Below, in pieces: positions 52,474 through 61,490 of a DNA stretch of 64,000 bases; within the stretch, counting starts at the first letter, position 1; each line of letters begins with the position of its first letter. The notes under the pieces are model-generated. The model saw nothing but the letters and a program-made list of their open reading frames with translations. It was not told where the DNA came from and made no database searches. The stretch covers positions 791,186 through 855,185 of the forward strand of contig NC_014363.1 of assembly GCF_000143845.1 (NCBI RefSeq). Reading direction: 5' to 3'. This DNA comes from Olsenella uli DSM 7084. Its GTDB lineage: Bacteria; Actinomycetota; Coriobacteriia; Coriobacteriales; Atopobiaceae. The translations under genes were made by a program, and so were the position numbers.

Positions 52474-54318
52474 ATGCCCGAGACGATCGAGGAGCTTGTC
52501 AAGCAAGCAATCGCCGCCGCACAGTCGGCTGGCGCCCTTCCGGAGTTCGAGATCGAGGACTATGGCCTTGAGCGTCCGGCTGACACCTCAAACGGCGACT
52601 GGTCCTCGACCGTCGCCATGCGTTCCGCCCGTCTCGCGCGGATGGCCCCTGCCAAGATCGCAAAGGCAATCGTCGACAACATGCCCCCCGACCCCGCCAT
52701 CACCAGGGTCGAGGTTGCCGGTCCCGGCTTCATCAACTTCTACCTGAGCACCTCCGCACACAACGAGGTCTTCCGCACCGTCCGCGAGGCCGGCTCCGAC
52801 TGGGGCAAGAGCAACGTCGGCGACGGCCTCAAGGTCAACTACGAGTTCATCTCGGCCAATCCCACCGGTCCCCTGCATGTCGGCCATGGTCGCTGGGCCG
52901 CCCTGGGCGACTCCATGTGCAACGTCTTCGAACACACGAACCACAAGGTCACGCGCGAGTACTACATCAATGACCATGGTAGCCAGATGGACGTCTTCGG
53001 CCGCTCCGTCGCCATGCGCTACCTGCAGCTGGACCAAGCGATCAAGGCCGAGGGCTTTGGTCTGGAGGACGCCGTCAGGCTCCTCCTGCAGGATCGCGAG
53101 AGCTACGTTGACGACGAGCAGGACGAGCATCCCGAGCTCCATCCCTACATGGACGCCTTCAACGAGGTCCTCGGCGGCAACTCCTATGGCGGCGACTACA
53201 TCATCCAGATCGCCAGGGAGTTCTACGAGGCCGACGGCGACAAGTGGGTCTCGGCAGAGCCAGAGGAGCGCGACCCCGAGTTCCGTGAGCGTGCGTACCA
53301 GGCCATGCTCAGGCGCATAAAGGCGACCTGCCATACCGTTCGCTGCGACTTCGACCTGTGGTTCTCGGAGCGCTCGCTCTACAGGAAAGACACCGACGGC
53401 ACCTCGCAGGTCGATCGTGCCTTCAGGCGCCTGGACGAGATGGGCTACCTCTACAAGACCGATGACGGTGCGCTCTGGTTCAAGTCCACGGCCTTCGGCG
53501 ACGACAAGGACCGCGTGCTCGTCAAGAGCAACGGCGAGTACACCTACTTCGCCTCGGACGTCGCGTACCACTGGAACAAGTTCCAGCGTGACGAGTACTC
53601 CATCGACCTATGGGGGGCCGACCACCACGGCTACATTGCGCGCGTCACCAACGTCTGCGACGCGCTTGGGTACCCCGGCAAGTTCGAGGTCGACCTCGGC
53701 CAGTTTGTCAACCTGCTGAGGGATGGCGAGCCTGTCCGCATGTCCAAGCGCAAAGGCACCATGGTGTCCTTCGACGAGCTCATCGCCGAGGTGGGCGTTG
53801 ACGCCACGCGCTATACGCTCATCAGCCGTTCGTCCAACCAGACCATCGACTTCGACATCGAGGCCGTCAAGCAGAAGGACAACGCCAACCCCGTGTACTA
53901 CGTGCAGTACGCGCACGCTCGCATCTGCTCCATTCTACGCAAGGCCGCCGGCGTCGGCGAGGACGAGGCGGTGGAGATGGGCATGGACGAGGTCGCCAAG
54001 CGCGCCATCGGTCCCGCATACGACCTCTCGCTCCTGACGGACGCGACCGAGGCCTCCCTCGCCCGCAAGCTCTCCGAGTTCCCTGAGCTCGTCGCCGGTT
54101 GCGCCCGCGACCGTGCCCCGTTCCGCATCACTCACTTCTGCGAGGAGCTCGCCGCCGCCTTCCATGGCTTCTACGCTAGCTGCCAGGTGCTTCCCAGCGA
54201 GGGACGTCCCGTCGACGCCGAGCTCTCCCGCGCCCGCCTTGCCGCCTGCGATGCCGTGCGCGTGAACCTCGAAGTCGCCCTGAGGCTCATCGGCGTCTCG
54301 GCACCGGATGTGATGTAG
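52474..54318 (+). CDS. argS: Arginyl-tRNA synthetase
   Basis: A 614-residue class I ArgRS that charges tRNA-Arg. The N-terminal Add1 domain binds the tRNA D-loop. The HIGH motif is HVGHGRWAALGDSM (about 138), WGADHHGYIARVTN is the active-site loop, and VRMSKRKGTMVSFDEL is the KMSKS loop. The C-terminal DALR anticodon domain begins at QYAHARICSIL. AAAGGAG lies 7-8 bases before the ATG, so the start at MPETIEEL is well supported. It follows pncB after a 154-base gap. Confidence 0.96.
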   Translation: MPETIEELVKQAIAAAQSAGALPEFEIEDYGLERPADTSNGDWSSTVAMRSARLARMAPAKIAKAIVDNMPPDPAITRVEVAGPGFINFYLSTSAHNEVFRTVREAGSDWGKSNVGDGLKVNYEFISANPTGPLHVGHGRWAALGDSMCNVFEHTNHKVTREYYINDHGSQMDVFGRSVAMRYLQLDQAIKAEGFGLEDAVRLLLQDRESYVDDEQDEHPELHPYMDAFNEVLGGNSYGGDYIIQIAREFYEADGDKWVSAEPEERDPEFRERAYQAMLRRIKATCHTVRCDFDLWFSERSLYRKDTDGTSQVDRAFRRLDEMGYLYKTDDGALWFKSTAFGDDKDRVLVKSNGEYTYFASDVAYHWNKFQRDEYSIDLWGADHHGYIARVTNVCDALGYPGKFEVDLGQFVNLLRDGEPVRMSKRKGTMVSFDELIAEVGVDATRYTLISRSSNQTIDFDIEAVKQKDNANPVYYVQYAHARICSILRKAAGVGEDEAVEMGMDEVAKRAIGPAYDLSLLTDATEASLARKLSEFPELVAGCARDRAPFRITHFCEELAAAFHGFYASCQVLPSEGRPVDAELSRARLAACDAVRVNLEVALRLIGVSAPDVM

Positions 54319-54366
54319 GAGGGCATCTGGTTACATTTGTATTGCAGGACAAGTTTATGTTGCGAC

Positions 54367-54395
54367 TTGTGCCCTGTGTGATGGGGTATCATACT
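54367..54395 (+). promoter_or_regulatory. Candidate promoter upstream of the winged-helix gene
   Basis: TTGTGC (54367-54372) and CATACT (54390-54395) are 17 bases apart. They would produce a leader of only about 80 bases that contains the terminator at 54430-54461. Confidence 0.45.
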
Positions 54396-54429
54396 TGCAG
54401 CGTTGGTCGTGCATGACATGTATGCGTGC

Positions 54430-54461
54430 GCCCCACCATCCCCATGGTGGGGCATTTTTTT
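54430..54461 (+). terminator. Terminator between argS and winged-helix gene
   Basis: GCCCCACCA (54430-54438) pairs perfectly with TGGTGGGGC (54445-54453), followed by A and seven T. It is 112 bases after argS and only 18 bases before the next start codon. It may end argS or act as an attenuator of the regulator gene. Confidence 0.9.
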
Positions 54462-54479
54462 GAGGGGTGGGTGAGCGCT

Positions 54480-55157
54480 ATGGAGCTTCGCGAGTACCTG
54501 TCGATACGTCGAGCCTACAACCTGGTCAGGAAGTCGATGGACTCTCCGGAAAGGCTGACGTTTGCCGAGTTTGCGATTCTCTGTAGGTTGGATCTGTCCC
54601 AGAGCTGCCTGAGGACCTCAGAGATCGCCGACTATCAGGGCTCCTTGCGCCCGACGACCACACACAGGACCAAGCATCTGGCGTCCCTCGGCCTCATCGA
54701 GCGCCAGAAGGGCAGCGCCGACAGGCGCAACGTCGTGTGCGCCATAACCGATGGCGGTCATGACTATGCGGCAAGGCTGTGCACCATGACCTGTGACAGG
54801 ATCTCCTCGACGCAGCCCCTCGGCCGCACGTCTCCCGAGCGCGTTCAGCGCTACGTCGACGCAATGGGGGCAATCAGCTACATGGCCGGCGACCTGACGC
54901 TGCTGGGGCTCTACAGCTTCAAGGGGGAGCCCACATCCATCTCCGAGATCGTCACTACGCTGGGGCTTCTCCAACCCACGGTCTCCATGTCCGTGGCGGC
55001 GCTCGAGGAGGAGGGCCTCGTCGAGAGGACCGAGGCCATCTCCCCCGCAGGCACCCATGTCACGAACGTGACGCTGACAGACGGCGGACAGGATGCCGCA
55101 AGGAGGCTTGTGAGCCAGATCGCGAAGACCATCGTGCGCCGCCGTCCGCGTTCATAG
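54480..55157 (+). CDS. Tandem winged-helix (MarR-like) regulator
   Basis: A 225-residue protein with two MarR-like winged-helix units in one chain. Unit 1 (about 10-100) has the helix-turn-helix RTSEIADYQGSLRPTTTHRTKHLASLGLIER and the wing DRRNVVCAITDGG. Unit 2 (about 130-225) has TSISEIVTTLGLLQPTVSMSVAALEEEGLVER and the wing THVTNVTLTDGG. A helical linker with Tyr/Met-rich VDAMGAISYMAG joins them. A single chain could thus mimic a MarR dimer. GAGGGGTGGG precedes the ATG. It lies between argS and rho, with a terminator just upstream. Confidence 0.83.
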   Translation: MELREYLSIRRAYNLVRKSMDSPERLTFAEFAILCRLDLSQSCLRTSEIADYQGSLRPTTTHRTKHLASLGLIERQKGSADRRNVVCAITDGGHDYAARLCTMTCDRISSTQPLGRTSPERVQRYVDAMGAISYMAGDLTLLGLYSFKGEPTSISEIVTTLGLLQPTVSMSVAALEEEGLVERTEAISPAGTHVTNVTLTDGGQDAARRLVSQIAKTIVRRRPRS

Positions 55158-55253
55158 CGTTAGGGGCCGGTGGCCCTTCGCAGATTCCGCCGGTCCTCCT
55201 GGTCGATTGCGAGCCATTTTTATTTTCCCGTCGTCATCATGCGTCATGCCTGC

Positions 55254-55259
55254 TATAGT
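55254..55259 (+). promoter_or_regulatory. Extended -10 element of rho
   Basis: TGC-TATAGT reads as an extended -10 about 190 bases before rho, implying a leader of about 180 bases. A -35 box is weak. Rho mRNA leaders are known sites of Rho autoregulation. Confidence 0.55.
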
Positions 55260-55445
55260 TACAGCAGCCAAGGTACCGCGAGCGGTTGCCTTTTGGCAGA
55301 CGGCCACTCTCAACACACTACGGGCATGTCCTTCTCCTTCCGCGTCTTTTGAGCGTGTGGGAAGGCGTTTCGGCTGGCCGTCATCTCCAACAGGTCATAT
55401 GCGGCGCAAGCGCCGTGTGTCATTCGCTTGAGAAAGGCAGTCTGA

Positions 55446-57497
55446 ATGACGAAGGATACCGCAGATCCCGCCCAAGAGGCCATGGCGCTCCCAACAGGGG
55501 AGGCGGAGGCACCCAAGCGTCGGCGTCGTACCGCCAGGAAGAAGGCCCAGGAGGAAGCGGCCGCGCCCCTCTCGCCCGAGCCTCCCCTCGCGTCGGGCGA
55601 GGTTGCCGAGAAGCCTAAGCCCCGCCGCAGGCGCGCGAAGTCGGCCGCCGCGGTCGAGGAACAGGTCGTGTCGGGTGCGGCTCAGCCCGAGGCGACCCCA
55701 GCGATCCCCACCTCGCCCTTGCCCGAGGCGCCCATGACGCCCCCGCGCGAGATTCCCGCCGCCAGCAAAGACGGACAGGCGGGACAGCAGTCGCCGTCCG
55801 AGGAGGCCGCCAAGCCCAAGCGCCGCCGCGGCCGCCCTCGCAAGAGCGAACAGCTGCAGGCCGATGCGGGTGAGGCGGCCAGGCCGTCTCAGGGGGTGAC
55901 CCCATCCACGGCGACTGTCCTTGCCGCTCCCGCCGCGACGCTGGCCGAGGCCGATGCCGCAGCCGAACGTCTGGGCGACCAGCATGTGGGAGGCCAGGGC
56001 GTCCCGGCTTCGCGCGGCGCGGATCAGCGCAGCGCAGACCAGCACGATGACGAGGCGACCCCTCGCCATCGGCGTCGGCGCGAGCGCGCCCACAGCCAGA
56101 ACGGCGAGGCAGCCGATGGTCGTGGCGGGAACGGCTATGGTGGCTACGGCAGCAATCGCCCGGGCCGCAACCAGAAGCGCCGCGGGCGTCGCGGCCAGAA
56201 CGACGCGAATCTCGAGCCCTCCCTCACCCGTGACGCACTTGCCGAGATGAAGGTTGCCGAGCTGCGCGTCAAGGCGCAGGAGCTCCACGTGGACTACGTC
56301 GGTGTCCGCAAGAAGGCCCTTGCCGAGGCCATCTACCAGGCTGCGGCGCGCGCCGAGGGGTTCAGGTCCGTCGAGGGCGTGCTCGAGATCCAAAACGAGG
56401 GTTACGGCTTCCTCCGCACTGGTAACTACATGGTGGGCGAGGACGACGCCTTCGTGCACCAACAGCTCATTCGCCAGTACGGCCTGCGTGCCGGCGACAA
56501 GGTGGCCGGCTCCGTCGCACCGGCCCGCAACGGCAACAGCAAGTTCCCGCCCTTGCACAAGGTCGAGGCAATCAATGGCGCCGAGCCCGAGAAGATGCGG
56601 TCTCGCCCCCGCTTCCGCGACCTCACGCCCATCTATCCCAACGAGCGTCTCGTCATGGAGCATGGCAAGGAGTCGGTTACCGGTCGTGCCATCGACCTCG
56701 TCGCGCCCATTGGCAAGGGTCAGCGCGGCCTCATCGTGAGTCCCCCCAAGGCTGGCAAGACGACGGTCCTCAAGCACATCTGCCAGTCGATAACGGCCAA
56801 CAATCCTGAGGTGCACCTCTTCTGCCTTTTGGTGGACGAGCGTCCCGAGGAGGTCACCGACATGGAGCGCTCCATCAGGGGCGAGGTCGTGGCCTCCACG
56901 TTCGACATGCCTGCCTCCAACCACACGGCCGTCGCGGAGCTTGTGATCGAGCGCGCCAAGCGCTTGGTCGAGCTGGGCGAGGACGTCGTCGTGGTCCTTG
57001 ACTCCATCACACGTTTGGCGCGTGCCTACAACCTCGCCGCGCCCGCGAGCGGGCGCATCCTGTCGGGCGGCGTCGACTCCGCCGCATTGTACCCACCCAA
57101 GAAGTTCCTGGGTGCCGCCCGCAACATCGAGGGCGGCGGGTCGCTCACCATCCTCGCCTCCGCCCTCGTCGATACGGGGTCCAAGATGGACGAGGTCATC
57201 TTCGAGGAGTTCAAGGGTACCGGTAACATGGAGCTCAAGCTCGATCGCGACTTGGCGGACAGGCGCATCTTCCCGGCCATCGATCCCGTCGCCTCGGGTA
57301 CGCGCAACGAGGACCTGCTGCTCGACACGGGGCTCCAGCCGTTCGTCTGGGGGATTCGCCGCGTGCTCGCCAACATGAACAACACCGAGCGCGCCGCTTC
57401 GGCCCTGGTGAAGGGCCTCAGGGGCACCAAGGACAACGAGGAGTTCCTCATCCGCTCCGCCAAGAAGGCACAGCAGAGCGACTATTTCCAAGGCTAG
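55446..57497 (+). CDS. rho: Transcription termination factor Rho
   Basis: A 683-residue Rho, an RNA-dependent hexameric ATPase that ends transcription. The first about 255 residues are a basic/Ala/Pro/Glu-rich insert (KRRRRTARKK, KPRRRRAKSAAA, then Gly/Asn/Arg-rich RNQKRRGRRGQ) not present in the 419-residue E. coli enzyme but typical of Actinobacteria. The helical N-domain (about 258-300) and the cold-shock-like RNA-binding fold (YGFLRTGNYMVGEDDAFVH) follow. The ATPase domain has SPPKAGKTTVLK, LVDERPEEVTDM, VVVLDSITRLARAYN and the Q/R-loop region. GAAAGG lies 7 bases before the ATG. Confidence 0.96.
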   Translation: MTKDTADPAQEAMALPTGEAEAPKRRRRTARKKAQEEAAAPLSPEPPLASGEVAEKPKPRRRRAKSAAAVEEQVVSGAAQPEATPAIPTSPLPEAPMTPPREIPAASKDGQAGQQSPSEEAAKPKRRRGRPRKSEQLQADAGEAARPSQGVTPSTATVLAAPAATLAEADAAAERLGDQHVGGQGVPASRGADQRSADQHDDEATPRHRRRRERAHSQNGEAADGRGGNGYGGYGSNRPGRNQKRRGRRGQNDANLEPSLTRDALAEMKVAELRVKAQELHVDYVGVRKKALAEAIYQAAARAEGFRSVEGVLEIQNEGYGFLRTGNYMVGEDDAFVHQQLIRQYGLRAGDKVAGSVAPARNGNSKFPPLHKVEAINGAEPEKMRSRPRFRDLTPIYPNERLVMEHGKESVTGRAIDLVAPIGKGQRGLIVSPPKAGKTTVLKHICQSITANNPEVHLFCLLVDERPEEVTDMERSIRGEVVASTFDMPASNHTAVAELVIERAKRLVELGEDVVVVLDSITRLARAYNLAAPASGRILSGGVDSAALYPPKKFLGAARNIEGGGSLTILASALVDTGSKMDEVIFEEFKGTGNMELKLDRDLADRRIFPAIDPVASGTRNEDLLLDTGLQPFVWGIRRVLANMNNTERAASALVKGLRGTKDNEEFLIRSAKKAQQSDYFQG

Positions 57498-57540
57498 GCG
57501 TCCCTGGTCGCCAGGATCGCGATTCCCTCGCCGCGGACGG

Positions 57541-57572
57541 GCCTGCCCGGCAGATATTTTTGCCGGACAGGC
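57541..57572 (+). terminator. Hairpin after rho
   Basis: GCCTGCCCGGCA (57541-57552) pairs with TGCCGGACAGGC (57561-57572) at 11 of 12 positions around an A/T-rich loop. There is no T run after the stem. It is a probable 3' end signal of rho. Confidence 0.6.
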
Positions 57573-57777
57573 TTGCAATCGGGACGAATCGAGCTAACAT
57601 CAAAGCAGTCTGAGGATTTCTGTCTCGGACGCATATAGCGACGGTACATGAAGATGAGACGAAGCAAGCCGTTGTCGCAGCCAGGTGCCATGGCTTCCTG
57701 GCGTCTATGCGCAGCTGATGTCACCACTCCTCCCGTATCGCGCGATGTGCGTCGGGTACAACGGGAGGTGGGTCGCG

Positions 57778-58977
57778 ATGATTCGGGAGAAGAGGAACCC
57801 GGCCGTGGTGGCAGGGCTTCTGGGTGTGGTGACGTTTGCCGCACCTAAGGTCGCCCTCGCCATCTCTCCCGACATGGGCCTGATCGGCAGCCCCTTCGCA
57901 CAGTTCGTCATAGGCTGCGCCACGGGGTCGATCGTGACGGGCGTCGCCTGCGCCCTTGCCATCCATGCCTCGCGCGTCCGAGAGCTGCGCGATCTTGAGG
58001 GCGGCACCCTGCAGGCCACATCCTCCCTCATGCGTCAGGGAACTGCGAGCTGCGTTACGGCCACATCGCAAGGCGCGGCCGATGATACCTCGCGGCTCTC
58101 CCGCGATCCCGGAGTCCGTCATGACCATGTGGCCGCCGGTCACATAGCGACCGACTACGAGGACGTCGCCGAGAACTACGTGCGCCGCGAGACCTTCCGC
58201 GAGCGCATGGCATCGCGGGCGCGTGGTGTTGCCGACGTGCTGTCCGAGCGCCTTGGGGCTAGCCGCTTCGATGACCTCCCCGTCATCGAGCGTGCCGACG
58301 GCAGCGTAGGTGACGTCGGAACCGGTTGGTGGGAGGCACGTGTGGGCGGCTCGGTCCGTCACGTTGGCGACAGGACCGACCTTGCCGGCGAGCTGGCAGT
58401 GCCCTCGTGGATGGGTGACGTCTCCCCTCAGCCCCAGACCTCTCGGTCCCAGGCCCGCCCCGGTGCAGACGTCGCGCCACGGCCTCGCGAGGCCGTGCGC
58501 CCACAGCCGTCCCATGCCGCCGTCATCGCGCGTCGTGTCGCCGAGGTCGACCAAGGAAAGTACCCTGCGCGCCGTACGTCGGCCGAGCTGGATCACGACG
58601 ACATGTGGGATGCCGCGCTCGCGGCAATGGGGGAGAGGATCGACCAGATGCAGTCCTCCCCCGTCTTCCACGACACGGTTGGCGGGGTCGATTCCATCGA
58701 TGAGCCCGAGGGCCTCGAGTCTCCCACGCGCTTCATCCCGTTCAGGACCCCAGCGGGCCATCCGGAGGTCGTCGACACGGAGTCCTATGTCGACTATCTC
58801 ATCGGCGAGGAGTTCTCACGCAACTCCTCCCAGGCCGTGCGGCGTCAGTCGCGTGAGTACCTGCGCGTCTTGCGGGGCGGAAGCCAGGACCTCCGTGCCA
58901 CCGCGCGCCATCGGACCGTTCGTAGCGGCGATTACAGGCCTAGGCATATGGCCGTGCCCACAGCGAGGGAGGCATAG
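57778..58977 (+). CDS. Hypothetical membrane protein
   Basis: A 399-residue protein. Two hydrophobic helices lie near the N-terminus (about 10-30 VVAGLLGVVTFAAPKVALA, about 42-65 FAQFVIGCATGSIVTGVACALAIH). A long hydrophilic cytoplasmic-type tail with low-complexity Asp/Arg/Pro-rich stretches follows, then a more regular stretch with Arg-Gln/Tyr helices (SYVDYLIGEEFSRNSSQAVRRQSREYLRVL). GGGAGG lies 10 bases before the ATG. I recognise no domain. It lies alone between rho and the liv operon. Confidence 0.65.
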   Translation: MIREKRNPAVVAGLLGVVTFAAPKVALAISPDMGLIGSPFAQFVIGCATGSIVTGVACALAIHASRVRELRDLEGGTLQATSSLMRQGTASCVTATSQGAADDTSRLSRDPGVRHDHVAAGHIATDYEDVAENYVRRETFRERMASRARGVADVLSERLGASRFDDLPVIERADGSVGDVGTGWWEARVGGSVRHVGDRTDLAGELAVPSWMGDVSPQPQTSRSQARPGADVAPRPREAVRPQPSHAAVIARRVAEVDQGKYPARRTSAELDHDDMWDAALAAMGERIDQMQSSPVFHDTVGGVDSIDEPEGLESPTRFIPFRTPAGHPEVVDTESYVDYLIGEEFSRNSSQAVRRQSREYLRVLRGGSQDLRATARHRTVRSGDYRPRHMAVPTAREA

Positions 58978-59076
58978 CTGTTCGAGGGCTTGGGCGTGCG
59001 CGACGTCGCCGCGATGGAGTTCGAACGCGCGCCACCGCGCCCGTCTCGGGGCCGACGGGACGACGCTCTTTTTGAT

Positions 59077-59090
59077 TGGAATTATTTCCA
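59077..59090. promoter_or_regulatory. Dyad upstream of livK
   Basis: TGGAATTATTTCCA has TGGAA/TTCCA arms in an AT-rich patch about 130 bases before livK, with TTGATT directly before it. It is a plausible operator. Confidence 0.4.
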
Positions 59091-59122
59091 TTCTGTATGC
59101 GATGTTACAGGATTGATAAGCC

Positions 59123-59143
59123 TGGCACCCACCGTGCCATTTT
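59123..59143 (+). terminator. Weak terminator-like hairpin upstream of livK
   Basis: TGGCAC (59123-59128) pairs with GTGCCA (59134-59139), 5-nt loop, then TTTT. It may attenuate the livK transcript or end the upstream gene. Confidence 0.45.
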
Positions 59144-59220
59144 CGTTGGACGCGCTCCTAAAGTATGTCAACAAGCAACCGGCGAGCGGTTGCCATCGAC
59201 TGATCCCAAGGAGGGTGGAC

Positions 59221-60420
59221 ATGGCTAACGCAATCAGCAGGCGCGACTTTGTCAAGCTGAGCGGCATCACTGCCGCCGGACTGGGTGGCGCCTCCATCAT
59301 TACCGCGTGCGGTGGCTCTTCCTCGTCGTCATCCAACAGCGACTCCATCAAGGTCGGCCTCATGGGGCCGTACTCCGGTGACGTCGCGCAGTATGGCCTG
59401 GCCGTGCGCCATGGCGCGGAGCTCTACGTCAAGGAACTCAACGAGGCGGGCGGCATCGGTGGCAGGAACGTCGAGCTCAACACCCAGGACGAGAAGGGCG
59501 ACGCCACCGAGGCCGTCAACGTCTACAACAAGATGGCTGAGGATGGCGTCGTGGCCATCATCGGCGACGTGACTTCCACGCCCTCCATCGCCGTTGCCCA
59601 GGCGTCGGTGAAGGACAACATGCCGTTGGTCTCCGCCTCCACGACTGCGGCAGACTTCATCTCCTACGGACCCAATGCCTTCCGCGCCTGCGTCACCGAT
59701 CCCTACCAGGGCAAGCTCATGGCCGACTTCGCCGCCACCCAGGGTTACAAGACCGTGGGCGTCATCTTCAACTCCGGTGGCGACTACGAGGTCGGCGTCA
59801 AGGACGCCTTCGTCGAGGAGGCGAAGGCCAAGGGCATCACCGTCCTCGACCCTCAGGGCTACGCTGCCGGCGACGTCGACTTCAATGCCCAGCTCACCAC
59901 CATCATTGCCGGCAACCCCGATGCCGTGCTCGCCCCCAACTACTACCAGGATGACGGCAAGATCGTCACCCAGGCCCGCCAGCTCGGCTACAAGGGCGTC
60001 TTCCTGGGTGCGGATGGCTGGTCCAACATCCTCGGCGGCGACGAGGAGTATGCCTCGGCCACAGACCTCGAGGGCTGCTACTATGACTGCTCCTTCATCC
60101 TCGAGAATGATGACGAGGGGGTCCAGAAGTTCGTCAAGGCCTACAAGGACGAGTACGGCGAGAGTCCGACCAACTTCTGCGCCTTGGGCTACGATGCGGC
60201 CATGGTCATGATGAACGGCATCAAGACTGCCGTCGAGGGTGGTGCCGACCTCTCGAGCGATGACGGCAGGCAGGCCATCATCGACGGCATCGCAAAGGGC
60301 TCCGTCGAAGGCGTCACGGGCACCATCAAGTACGATGGCACGGGCGACCCGGTAAAGCCCACGCTCGTAATCACCTTCAAGGACGGCGCTCAGAAGGTCT
60401 TCGACACCATCGAGGCGTAG
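59221..60420 (+). CDS. livK: Branched-chain amino acid ABC transporter, substrate-binding lipoprotein
   Basis: A 399-residue periplasmic-type binding protein (LivK family) for leucine, isoleucine, valine or related compounds. The N-terminus has a Tat motif SRRDFVKLSG followed by a lipobox ITAC (Cys lipidated), so it is probably exported folded. The mature domain runs KVGLMGPYSGDVAQYGLAVRHGAELYV, then GDVTSTPSIAVAQASV, VFLGADGW and a C-terminal hinge. AAGGAGGG lies 5-6 bases before the ATG. It is the first gene of livK-H-M-G-F. It is separated from livH by two GC-rich hairpins that may allow higher expression of the binding protein. Confidence 0.94.
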   Translation: MANAISRRDFVKLSGITAAGLGGASIITACGGSSSSSSNSDSIKVGLMGPYSGDVAQYGLAVRHGAELYVKELNEAGGIGGRNVELNTQDEKGDATEAVNVYNKMAEDGVVAIIGDVTSTPSIAVAQASVKDNMPLVSASTTAADFISYGPNAFRACVTDPYQGKLMADFAATQGYKTVGVIFNSGGDYEVGVKDAFVEEAKAKGITVLDPQGYAAGDVDFNAQLTTIIAGNPDAVLAPNYYQDDGKIVTQARQLGYKGVFLGADGWSNILGGDEEYASATDLEGCYYDCSFILENDDEGVQKFVKAYKDEYGESPTNFCALGYDAAMVMMNGIKTAVEGGADLSSDDGRQAIIDGIAKGSVEGVTGTIKYDGTGDPVKPTLVITFKDGAQKVFDTIEA

Positions 60421-60443
60421 CAGACCCTCCAGGCATCGTCCCA

Positions 60444-60477
60444 CGAGGCGCCGGGAGCGGTCGCTCCCGGCGCCTCG
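60444..60477 (+). promoter_or_regulatory. Perfect 16-bp hairpin after livK
   Basis: CGAGGCGCCGGGAGCG (60444-60459) pairs perfectly with 60462-60477 around a two-base centre, 24 bases after the livK stop. No T run follows. It probably stabilises livK mRNA or reduces read-through into livH. Confidence 0.8.
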
Positions 60478-60550
60478 CCTGTGGAACCGGCCTGGCGCCG
60501 CCCGCCCGCCGTCCGTCGTGGAGGCCGGCGCCCGCTCGCATTCGTGTACG

Positions 60551-60575
60551 CGCCGCAGGCCTGTGGCCTGCGGCG
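60551..60575 (+). promoter_or_regulatory. Second hairpin upstream of livH
   Basis: CGCCGCAGGCC (60551-60561) pairs with GGCCTGCGGCG (60565-60575) around TGT, ending 18 bases before the livH start. It could affect ribosome access or RNA end formation. Confidence 0.75.
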
Positions 60576-60593
60576 GAGAGCTGAAGAGAGGAA

Positions 60594-61478
60594 GTGTTTG
60601 CCGTGACGTTTTTGACGCAGGTGCTGAACGGCCTCCAGCTGGGCAGCATTTACGCGCTCGTCGCCCTGGGCTACACGATGGTGTACGGCATCATCCTGTT
60701 GCTGAACTTCGCCCATGGCGACATCATCATGGTGGGCGCGTACATCTCCTGGATCGTGATGGCCCAGCTGGGCCTCAACCCCATCCTTGCGGTCATCCTT
60801 TCCGTTGCTGGCTGCACCCTCCTCGGCGTCCTCATCGACAAGGTCGCCTATGCGCCCCTGCGCAACGCCCCGCGCCTTTCGATCCTGATCACCGCGATCG
60901 GTGTCTCCTACTTCCTGGAGAACGGCGCCCAGCTCGTCTTCGGCGCCGACGCCAAGGTCGTCCCGTCATACTTTGACGCCACGCCGATCACCTTCGCGGA
61001 CCTTCAGCTCTCGCCGATCGCCTTGCTGACCATCGTGGTCACCGTCGTCTCCACGGCCATCCTGACCTTCCTGGTCCAGAGGACCAAGCTTGGCAAGGCC
61101 ATGCGTGCCGTGTCCGAGGACATGGGTGCCGCCCGCCTCATGGGCATCAACGTGAACACGACGATCTCGTTCACCTTTGCGGTGGGCTCGGCGCTCGCCG
61201 GCATCGGCGCCGTGCTCTACTCGATGGCCTACACCCAGGCCACGCCGACCATGGGCATCATGCTCGGCACCAAGGCCTTCGTCGCGGCCGTCTTGGGCGG
61301 CATCGGCTCCATCCCCGGTGCCGTCATCGGCGGCCTGCTCGTCGGCTTCGCCGAGGTGCTCGTCTCGGCCATCGGCCTGTCCGTCTGGAAGGACGCCGTC
61401 GTGTTCCTGCTCCTGATCATCGTGCTGATCGTCAAGCCCACGGGCATCCTCGGCCGCACCATGAACGAGAAAGTGTAA
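60594..61478 (+). CDS. livH: Branched-chain amino acid ABC transporter, permease LivH
   Basis: A 294-residue integral membrane permease, LivH type, with about eight helices. LNGLQLGSIYALVALGYTMVYGIILLLNFAHGD is the N-terminal signature. The EAA-like loop region is RAVSEDMGAARLMGIN. It forms the channel with LivM. The GTG start at 60594 is only 2 bases after AGAGAGG, which is unusually close, while an in-frame GTG at 60603 has normal-to-long spacing, so the exact start is uncertain by three residues. livM follows after 12 bases. Confidence 0.94.
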   Translation: MFAVTFLTQVLNGLQLGSIYALVALGYTMVYGIILLLNFAHGDIIMVGAYISWIVMAQLGLNPILAVILSVAGCTLLGVLIDKVAYAPLRNAPRLSILITAIGVSYFLENGAQLVFGADAKVVPSYFDATPITFADLQLSPIALLTIVVTVVSTAILTFLVQRTKLGKAMRAVSEDMGAARLMGINVNTTISFTFAVGSALAGIGAVLYSMAYTQATPTMGIMLGTKAFVAAVLGGIGSIPGAVIGGLLVGFAEVLVSAIGLSVWKDAVVFLLLIIVLIVKPTGILGRTMNEKV

Positions 61479-61490
61479 GGAGGCGATACC

